Shown: in pieces, positions 55,900-64,000 of the stretch | How positions within the stretch are numbered: position 1 is the first letter of the stretch | How the letters are laid out: each line of letters opens with the position of its first letter | Assembly: GCA_033239125.1 (NCBI GenBank) | Contig: BSWB01000003.1 | Span: 107,776,320-107,840,319 of the forward strand | Origin: Fagopyrum homotropicum | Lineage: Eukaryota; Streptophyta; Magnoliopsida; Caryophyllales; Polygonaceae | Direction of reading: 5' to 3' | DNA: 64,000 nt | Notes under the pieces: generated by a model | Database searches by the model: none | Told to the model about the DNA's origin: nothing | What the model saw: the letters and a program-made list of their open reading frames with translations, nothing else | Position numbers and translations under genes: made by a program

Positions 55900-57264
55900 A
55901 TGGAAGCACCATGGAAATTCAAGATGTCCGAAGCAGAGAGGGAGCGTTACAGGATTGTGCAGGATCGAGTAATATATGCAACTCGGTTTTTGCATATTCC
56001 TACCTTGGAGAAACTAGGCATGCTAGAGAGCATGTAATCCTTTTTAGTGAATGTTGGGCTCGGAGACTTCCTACAGAAGAGTGCTCTGACATATCCCGAG
56101 CTCAGCAGACAGTTCATCTCCACTTTCACAATGAAGAAGGAAGATCATGTGTGTATCGGCCTAACCTTCAAGTTCAACAAGGTTAAATACACACTTGATT
56201 AAAACGATCTACAGGAGGCCTTCGGGGTAACTCTCAACCCCTCTGCAAACTGGTGGGATCCAGTCCCGACCCCGGACCTGTGTGAATTCTGGCAGGCAGC
56301 TACTTAGTCAGAATTCCATACTGGGGGTGAGTACTCCAACAAACTCACTCACCCTAGCTTCAGGCTCATCTCCAAGATCCTCATGAGTGTCTTCTATGGA
56401 CACAAAGAGGAAAACAAGGTCGCCCTCAAGGACCTCCCTCTACTCTACTCTTGCCTTCCGATGAGCGAGAAGGTGATGGATTGGCCGTCACTCTTCCTTG
56501 CCGCTTTGAAGTGGATTAGGAGGAACGAACCGAGGGACATTGTCGGCGGTGGGGTGATCTCTTTGATTGCCTCACAGGTGATGGACCTGTCCGAGTTATA
56601 GGACGGGCTGGAGGCTCCTCTTTACACTGAGGGGATGCTCACGAGGTGCAAGCTCCTCCGACAGGACGTGGAGAACCTATTTTGGATCTCCCTTGCAGAT
56701 GGGAGCCACCTCACCTACCTCCCTCGGCCTTTAACATTAGGGGATGAGCTCTCCGAGCTTTACATTCCGGCAGATCTCTTCGTGCCGAGGAAGCCGCTAG
56801 TGGCCATTGTGGAGCGGCATGTAGCGAGCTCTAGTCAGGCTCATCAGGAGGAGCACCTGCCCATCCCAGATGACGAGGAGATGCCCACTGCGGCACCAGA
56901 GGAGGACCGGTTCCTTGCGAGCCTCCAAGCTCAGATGGCGGCCATGACCACCCATCCCCGGAGCTGGCAGTCCGACTACCAACGGACTATGCTGGAGCAG
57001 CAACAGAGTTGGCAGACTAGCTTTGCCGCCTCCATGACCTCCCATTTCGATCAGAGGCAGGAGGCATGACAGGCGGCCCAGCAGCAGCAGTTGGAGGCTC
57101 AGCAACTGGCTTGGCAAGCCAGCTTTGAGACCTCTTTTGGCCGTCGGATGACGGCTCAGCAGGACCGCATAGATGACATCTACCGCCGGCAGGAGCACTT
57201 CTTCTGCCATTTTCCTTATCCACCGGAGGAGGGTCTAGGTGGTCCTTCCGGACCATCCCACTGA
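55900..57264 (+). pseudogene. Element H ORF3 (ATHILA-type protein)
   Basis: The ATG at 55900 (MEAPWKFKMSEAERERY) begins a frame that holds through to TGA 57262 with in-frame stops near 56026, 56200, 56306, 56600 and 57067. The segment order is like ORF3 of D: a YATRFLHIPTLEKL-type start, RLISKILMSVFYGHKEE, GGGVISLIASQVMDLSEL, RPLTLGDELSELY. A Gln/Met-rich helical tail follows (MTSHFDQRQEA, then several Gln runs). The function is unknown. Damage is only nonsense mutations, without frameshifts. Confidence 0.85.
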
Positions 57265-57411
57265 GGGGTACATTTTTTTCCCTTTTCCCACATTTATCTT
57301 TGCCTCATTTTCATTGTCTTTTCTGCTTAACCATGCTTCATCAGGCCATTGAGTCTAGTTGTTGTCATTTGTTTTACTCGGGACGAGTGAAAGGTCTAAG
57401 TATGGGGGAGT
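57265..57411 (+). other. Element H 3' non-coding end: stem-loop and polypurine tract
   Basis: TTTACTCG GGA CGAGTGAA can form an eight-pair stem at 57372-57390. CTAAGTATGGGGGAGTT (57395-57411) is the polypurine tract directly before the LTR. Confidence 0.85.
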
Positions 57412-58917
57412 TTGATAGGTGATGGAATCACTATCATTTATGATAGTTTTTAGAGTCTTTTTATTGCATTTTTGTCGGATTATGCTACTAACTTCTTGGT
57501 CCAGAAGAAGAAGACTAAAAGAAGCTAAGGAAGGAGTTATAAGCACTTAGGAGTGAAGATCGTTCACGAAGCAAAGCTTCTATTGCCTCAACGCCCCAGC
57601 GGAGCCTTGTCACCGCCCCTGTGGGTGACGCCTTACACCGGAGCGCTCCCTACTCCTTCGCCAGCGCCGGCCATGAAGTGTGTCACCGCCCCTGCGCCAC
57701 TCCTTGGCGCCCCTGCGGTGACTTGCCCCAAAGAAACGAAGACCAGCTCCCCTGCACCTCAACCAGGGAGCTGGAAGACGAAGAGGCTATGTCACCGCCC
57801 CTGCGTTGACATAGGGATGCCCCGGCGGCTTGGCATCAGAAACGTCAGGAAGTTGAATGGTCAGACGTTTGAAGAGTATTAAAGATCCACCCCTACGGAA
57901 TTGCCTAGCCGCCCCTGCGGCCATGAAGAAGATCAAGCGTTTTTTCCTTCACCGCCCCTGCGGAGCTGAAGGCCGCCCCTGCAGTTCAATGACAGAAGCT
58001 TTACTCCGGCTGTTTACACCACTTTTATGGCATTAAAGGTGGTTGTTTTGGGGCGGCTATTTACTCCTATTTAGTGTCTTTTGTAGTATAAATAGTCCTT
58101 GTTTGATTGCTAGAATTATCCATCTTGTTAGCCAACAAATTATCCACTTAGATTATCTTGCTACCTTTGTAATGAGTTGCTAACTCCCTTGCTACATTGG
58201 GTTGGTTTGAAGTTGCGTTGTTACTTTGGTTGTAAGATTTCTTTAATATAAGTTTTTATTCAATAATGCTTTGTGTTTCCTTGATCTACATTGTCTAATT
58301 GGATGTTTTATTATTACTTGAGATTGATCACCTTAGGTTCTAAAGTGCATGCAAATAACTAGGATTAATAGGTTCCGGGTTCGGGTCTTTAATCTAGTAG
58401 TAACTTTAAGTAATAACGGGTTGTAATTACTTAAAGAAAAGGAACACAAATATAAAGATAAGTTTAATGGTTTTAATCTTTTCTTTATATCCCTCACTCT
58501 TTGTTTGAAAGCGAACTTGTTATTTGTTCTTGTAGGTTTACGGAACACTAACCTGTTAAGTTGTGTTGGTGCCGGTTGGCTGAACACATATATATGATCC
58601 AGACGGGAGATTACTTGAAAACATTTAAAAGGAACTCACCAAAGTAGCAATTGCATGCTTAGAATCAACCTAGCGTAGATTCACCCATCATTCATCTCAC
58701 TTGTCGTATTGATCGTTTTCATAAGTTATTGTGTGCATCAATTCAACCAAACCCTCCCCCCCCCTTTTGTTACTTATTACTATAATCGATAATTGCATCT
58801 AATAAAACACCTTAACTCTCTTGGGTTCGACCCTTACTTAATTACTATACTTGTTAAGTGCTAAGTCGGGATTTACTTTTGATTGGGTATAGACGACCAT
58901 AGAAAGACCTTCAGTCA
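57412..58917 (+). repeat. Element H 3' LTR
   Basis: The LTR is 1506 bp. It matches the 5' LTR apart from the MITE, a short length difference near 57750 and scattered substitutions. The TATA box is at 58087-58094. Confidence 0.95.
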
Positions 58918-59043
58918 GGAGCACACCACCAAAAAAGTTTTGAAATGGTTTCCATTGATTTTTATGACTTATAATCCATTCTATCTTGTATCTAAGATTT
59001 GGAACTTTCTTGGGGACAACCAAGGGACAAGTATGGGGTATTT
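58918..59043 (+). other. Element G end of 3' non-coding region
   Basis: It resumes G after H. It contains a decayed form of the pre-polypurine stem-loop (about 59005-59025, CTTGGGGACAACCAAG) and the tract AAGTATGGGGTATTT before the LTR. It matches element D at 24198-24320 in reverse. Confidence 0.88.
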
Positions 59044-60771
59044 TGATAGCATGTGTTATAGTTTATATTTTAGGATTGGTTTAGACGTTTTATCTTCATA
59101 AATTTGCATGTATGGATGTTTATTCTTTGATTATATTGTTGTTTTGTCTACCTTTGCGGGAATCAAGGTCTACACCTAGTTCCGTTGTAATTGTAGGGAA
59201 AATGGCACATTTTGCATCAAAATGGAGCTAAGGGAGCTAAGGAGTCATTGTAGCTACATTCTAGAGCTTTGAGAAGATCTCAGGAAGCTTGAAAATGATT
59301 AAGAAGATTTATTTTGGACCAGATTCGAGATGATTTACATACAGTTGAGATTCACCTCGGTCAGCTACAATACCACCTCGACCGAGGTGATCTTGAGGAG
59401 CGTCCCGACCGAGGCAAACACCCTGTCGCCGGCGAGATCTTTATTTTTGGCTGAGATCTTTTATTTTTGGAAGGATGATATCTTATATTTTTTGCTGGAT
59501 TTTTGGAAGGATGATATCTTATATTTCTAAAAAAATTATCTTTTTAAGATATTATTATCTTTGAAAAATAATTCTCCTATAGAATGGGTTGGATTTTCCA
59601 CAAGTTCAACCATGCTTAGGGCATCCAGCAATTGAAAGATTTTCTTGAGTTTTAAAGGAAGGATTGAAGGAAGTTTGAAGGTTGAAGTTCAAGGAAGGAA
59701 AGAATCATAGTTGGAGTTGGCTTTTGCAGGAGTTTGTAAGATCTTCTTAGATTGTTTTTTGTTCGATTGTCTTTTCTGATTTGTGACTTGAGGAACGCTG
59801 ATTGTTGTTTGTTTAATTCAGTTATTGAGACCTTTGTATTAAGGTTTTCTTGTTTGAATATTGATTCCTTTCCTATTAATTTGATTAGAGTTATCATGAT
59901 GATTGTTGGCTAAGTTTCTTATGCGATTCTAGGGTGATTGGCTGAAAGTTGTGGGAAAGACGATGATAGAATGATCTTAATCCCAACAGGATCCAGAAAG
60001 CTCGAGTCTTTACCTTAACCGTAGAACACCTCGCTTAGTCATTGAACATCTCGGCCGGGGTGGAATATAACTGAACAAGGTGAACCTTTTCTGAACCTAT
60101 TCTGAGTTAAGATTTTAAGTTTGCAAAATCCTATCCTTATTACACCTTTCTTGGTTCAATGCAAGCCTAGGATGAGACTTACCCAGTGATTCCTTTGTTT
60201 GTTTACCTAAGATCCTGAGTGTAGGTAATAAAGGTTTATCCTTTATTGGGGTTTGAGTGTGCCTTCATCTCATCTTTGAGAGTTCACCTGAGACTTACCC
60301 GGTAAAGGTTGATTCTATTCCCTTGGGTGGTGTGTTGGTTTGAGATTATAGTTCCTTTCCTTAGTACCTTGAGACTTACCCGGTAATAGGAGCTTTGGTT
60401 TGGGATAGTGAGTAGTGAGAGTTACCCGGTAATATATTCCCACCTTAGAAACACCTTCCCTTTTCAAACCTCAGCTTTGTCCGCGTTATCCTTTGAGATC
60501 TTGAGTCGGAACCACAACTAGATGCTTTAAATCCCTAGAATCCGCATTCCCTTATCTGACTTTATATCATCTTTGATTGCTTTAATTCGTAGTTATTAGC
60601 AATATTTGACAACCTGATTCCATGCTTTGTTTCACCACAGTCCTTGTGTTCGACCCTTGGAATTATTGCTTTTATTACAATTGATCCGTACACTGCGGGT
60701 TCGCATAATTGTTCAAGCATACTTCTTGGGTTATAAATTTTAAAGCTTGCACACACCTTTTGGAGCGAACA
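59044..60771 (+). repeat. Element G full LTR
   Basis: The LTR is 1728 bp, TGATAGCATGTG to GAGCGAACA. The TATA-like CCTATAG is at 59576-59582. CACCTCGGTCGAGGTG-type clusters lie at 59354-59420 and about 60026-60063. Palindromes of the TTACCCGGTAA type lie at 60180, 60295, 60376 and 60422. It has polypurine-tract sequence on its left and a primer site on its right. Confidence 0.93.
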
Positions 60772-60777
60772 AGTTTT

Positions 60778-60795
60778 TGGCGCCGTTTCTGGGGA
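60778..60795 (+). other. Element G primer binding site (tRNA-Asp)
   Basis: TGGCGCCGTTTCTGGGGA has two mismatches to the site of element D. Confidence 0.88.
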
Positions 60796-60899
60796 GTTGG
60801 TCTAGACCAAGCCGGTTTCGGTAGTCTTTCGGGGCTATTGCCCTTGTTGCTTTTTGACTACTGTACTTGAGTGTTTTCGCAAGATCTTTTCTTATGTTT

Positions 60900-62148
60900 A
60901 TGCGAAGAACTCGTGCTGGATAGGAAATCGTTCCCTACGATCCCGAACCAGAAAAGACCTACAAGAGAAGATTGAAAGAACCTAAGATGGCCAATCAAGA
61001 CGATCACAATCTTGAAGCCGAATTGAAGGAGGCATTGGAACAGCTACGCCTCAATGGAGAAGAACTGCAGTGAGAGAGAGAGAGAGAAGAAACTCGCGCA
61101 AGAACAGAGGAATAGAAGCACATATGGCCGCTCTAAGGGCCTAGTTTCTGCCTCGACCGATCCCAGATCCTGGACCGATGCAAGACCCAATTCATGTTGC
61201 CCCGGCCGAGGTACACTTATAACCTCGGATGCCTATCCGAGATGTTCTTTTTGTTGGAGTTCCACATACCCTAGGACAGAGGATGGACCCCAATCAGCAA
61301 ATCAGGCGTCTAGGAGTCAACCTAGGTAATCCAGCTGAGCATGATTATGAACTTCGACCCCAAGTTCTAACCATGATCCGACAATGTCAATTTCGAGGTT
61401 TGGAGAGCGAGTCTCCACATCAGCATTTGCAAAACTATGAGATTCTGATGGAGACCTTGAGACCTTCAAGATTGGAAAATAAGAACTACAAGTTGAGGCC
61501 TTTTTATTTCTCTTTGAAAGACAAGGCGCTTGCTTGGTATCAATCTCTTCCGGCCGGAAAAATCAATACTTAGGAAGAGATGATGACGGAATTTCTTACT
61601 AAGTTCTTTCCTCCCTCTAAGACCGCTGATTTGAGGGGAAAGATCAATGCTTTTATTATGAAGGACAAGGATGTCCAAGTCATGGGAGAGATTCAAGGAT
61701 CTTCTATTGGATTGCCCACATCATGGGATTCCAAAGATCGAGTTGCTGGAAATTTATTTTAAAGGTTTGGATAGAGCGACTCAATTCAATATCCAACTAC
61801 TTTCAGCCGACACATTCATGAATATGCCGATAGATGAAGCTTGGGATTTCATTCAAAAGCAAGCTTTACATATGGAGAAGTACTCCCATCAAGGAACTGA
61901 AAAATGGAGCAAGGAGAGTTAGCTTCCAAGACGCATCATCAAATGGAGCTCAACTCACCTCGCTTAGCAATGAGGTAAAGGCATTGAAGGAGCTTTTAGT
62001 AGCTCAAACAAAGATGGAGCAAGATGGAGGATATCAAGGAAGAAACAACTATCAAAGGCCGCGGAACAACAATTACAACAACAATAGAAACTCCAACAAC
62101 AACATTTGGAGATCTAATCAACAAAATCCCGGTAACCCTTACTCTTAT
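60900..62148 (+). pseudogene. gag: Element G gag, truncated
   Basis: The ATG at 60900 (MRRTRAG) is followed by a stop at the eighth codon. The coiled-coil-like part and motif-derived linker (61155-61235) are frame-broken by a GA-rich run near 61070. The core (TLGQRMDPNQQIRRLGVNLG, SPHQHLQNYEILMETLRPSR, LAWYQSLPAGKIN) is open at 61229-61573, then broken near 61571 and 61680. An Asn-rich stretch ends at 62148, where LTR I begins. It is similar to gag of D throughout. Confidence 0.9.
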
Positions 62149-64000
62149 TGTAACACCCCAAATTCTCAAAACTCGGGGAGCTACTGGTTAGGACCTCACA
62201 ATGGGTCCCGACCTTAGTTTGACAACAATTTTACTAGGATATTACAACAAGGCACAAAAGTATTAAAACATTTGAAAACTTTAAACGATATATACATGAA
62301 GGATATGTATCAGCCTTACAAGAAAAGATACTAAAACGACGCATATGAAGAACAAAAGACATCCCCGTCCCTAACTAAAAGAGTACGTGGACCCAACTGA
62401 CCATTTCCTCCGGATCTCTCTACAACTGTCTTAACCTGCAAGGCATCTACAAGCGGTATAAAACCGTTATCTAACATTCTATGCATAAGTATAAAGGTAA
62501 AAGCACAAACACACAACATACACAATCAACATGCAACAATCAATCCTTTTATTATCTTTAATTAGGTGATATGTCATTACTAATGATACTTATTTGTGAC
62601 ACGAGGGATTCTCAAACCTCGCCCCGATCCCCGTTTACCAACGAGGAATGGTACTAATGCATCTGACCATCTACCTGACTGGGCTGGTCGCAGGGACCCT
62701 CCTAGACTCTCGCAAGAGCTAGGCAGATGATGTCACGGCCCGTTATCATACACTTGGGTCAATTACATAATATAATAAAGTCGGCCTAATCCGGTTTCGT
62801 TGTTTATCAGAACTAACAAACACCACCCATACACATTACACTCATACAAGAACCTAGCTAAGTAAGTCCGTGGACTTAGCTGAATCAGATCTCGACTCTC
62901 TTAATCACAACTCAATCTGTAACTGTATAACTCGGTTGCCTGTCAAAGGAGGCAAGTGGATCAACACATATCCATATACTTAGAAGTCTAAGACTTCTAA
63001 GATATAACATCCTATCGGAAGAGAAATATACTAAAATACACGTCTAAGGTAAAATGACCATTTTACCCTTGGTCCCGAATCTTCTAAAAATCTCGTAATA
63101 TGTACTTAAATTCTTACTTGAGACTAACTATCATATTCTAACTCTTAAAGTTGAGTTTAGGTCAAGACTAGAACATTACATGTTTTCTTTAACCATCTAA
63201 AAAGGTCACTAGGGTCCAACTTTGGCTTCAAATATGAAATTCGAATCAACTTATAAAAATTCCGAAATAGTTCTCTAGATCATCTATGATATCTCATCTA
63301 CTCCTAGGAGCAAGAATTTCTTAAAACTTTTCAACCATCACTTCTACAAAAATTTTCAAAGTTGGTTACAACACTTGAAATTTTCTATACTTAGCCAAAA
63401 TCTGAGTATGTTTTCTAACTGTACAACAAGTCCACTTTGAGCCTCTTTGCTTCTAAATCCCACCGTTAGATTCATCCCAACTTTTGACATAATAACCTAT
63501 GCATGGTACTAAATAACAACTAAAAAACTGAACGGTGGATCTTATCTCTAAGGCATCAAAAAGTATGCTCAAACTTGACTGATCAACACAGTTTCTGGAA
63601 ATTCAGCAAACACTTAACAAAACAGCACACTATCTTAACTTTGAAAAATCATAACTCCTAAACCTCTCGATTAAAACCTCTCAAATTTTGATATATTATA
63701 CTATGTAATCCTAACTATGACATATCCGAAATTCAAGTCCATCAGAGATCAAAAGCCTATTCAAAACTATCTCACAAAACAGCATCACATGCTGTTTTTC
63801 CAAACACTCAGCACAGTTATACAAACTGTGGGAGGAGTCAACTTTGAAACACCATAACTCTCAAACTGTAACATGGATATCCTCTTAAATTTTAGTATGA
63901 TTTACTATGCAATACCGTCTACGACATATCCAAAAACCAGACAAAAAGAAGTTGTCTAGCTGACCCAAAATTGGACACGAAGTTGACTGCTCGTCACTTC
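62149..64000 (-). repeat. LTR I: Tekay-like LTR, minus strand, runs off the window
   Basis: It starts TGTAACACCCC right after the gag of G. It matches LTR E and, in reverse, LTR F. A palindromic TAAGTCC/GGACTTA block is at about 62861-62879. From about 63590 it holds at least two units of the 210-bp repeat seen in F. The rest of the element and its target duplication (left flank CTTAT) lie beyond 64000. Confidence 0.85.

Larger units (their letters stand above)
47211..58917 (+). mobile_element. Element H: Athila-like retrotransposon with ORF3
   Basis: It is 11,707 bp with both LTRs starting TGATAGGTGA and ending TTCAGTCA, flanked by GGAGC (47206-47210 and 58918-58922). Order: tRNA-Asp-like primer site, gag, protease, RT, RNase H, integrase, a GC-motif spacer, ORF3, stem-loop, polypurine tract. 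It differs clearly from C and D in sequence. Every gene is broken, and catalytic residues of RT and RNase H are lost. Confidence 0.95.
46146..62148 (+). mobile_element. Element G: rearranged D-type Athila element, split by H and truncated by LTR I
   Basis: The order is an LTR stub (46146 to about 46285), D-type 3' non-coding region (46286-47210), insertion of H (TSD GGAGC), the last part of the 3' region with polypurine tract (58918-59043), a full LTR (59044-60771), primer site, and gag to 62148, where LTR I cuts it. So it is LTR, 3' internal, LTR, 5' internal. This looks like a tandem left by unequal recombination, with a deletion joining the first LTR to the 3' region. It belongs to the same family as element D. 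Confidence 0.85.

Overview
The window is repeat-dense nuclear DNA of a flowering plant, most likely a eudicot. I recognise no host gene. Nearly all of it is LTR retrotransposons nested in one another, plus a fragment of an integrated plant pararetrovirus, a copia remnant, a short hAT-type transposon and one unassigned 2.3 kb block. The evidence for a plant is initiator-Met and Asp tRNA primer sites, Tekay-type chromovirus and Athila-type coding domains, and caulimovirid sequence. All genes are TE or virus relics with stops or frameshifts. I cannot name the species.

Left half, 1-36667: one Russian doll, reconstructed from exact 5-bp target-site duplications. Element A (Tekay-like, +; 5' LTR cut by the window edge) occupies 1-4800 and resumes at 35585-36667. 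Its 3' LTR was hit by element C (Athila-like, +, 4801-35584, TSD TATAG). The gag of C was hit by element B (Tekay-like, +, 7900-16959, TSD ATGTT). The 3' non-coding part of C was hit by element D (Athila-like with ORF3, minus strand, 22428-33000, TSD TTGTT).

Middle, 36668-46145: two diverged Tekay-like LTRs in opposite orientation (E minus, F plus, the latter with about 210-bp tandem repeats); a caulimovirid fragment (reverse transcriptase/RNase H end, a downstream ORF and a promoter); an unassigned block flanked by 130-bp direct repeats; and a Ty1/copia pol end with an LTR-like tail.

Right, 46146-64000: element G, a rearranged D-type Athila arranged as LTR stub, 3' region, LTR, PBS, gag. 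It is split by element H (Athila-like with ORF3, +, 47211-58917, TSD GGAGC). The 5' LTR of H carries a 735-bp hAT-like MITE (TSD CTTTGGTT) that is absent from its 3' LTR. The gag of G is interrupted by another Tekay-like LTR, I (minus, from 62149 to the window end).

The most interesting signal is not a gene. The element families carry clusters of short GC-rich imperfect palindromes: a CCACGCCCGTGG type in C, CACCTCGGTCGAGGTG in D and G, and CCGCCCCTGCGG in A, B and H. In A, B, C, D and G, across two retrotransposon lineages, one cluster lies about 60-250 bp upstream of the LTR TATA-like box and another about 435-560 bp downstream. In C, D and H the same family motif also fills linkers between gag, protease, RT, integrase and ORF3. 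The Athila elements also share two RNA-like stem-loops whose stems appear to covary: one just after integrase, one just before the polypurine tract. A repeated TTACCCGGTAA palindrome marks the leaders of C, D and G. These are candidates for a cis-acting packaging, dimerisation, anti-silencing or regulatory system.
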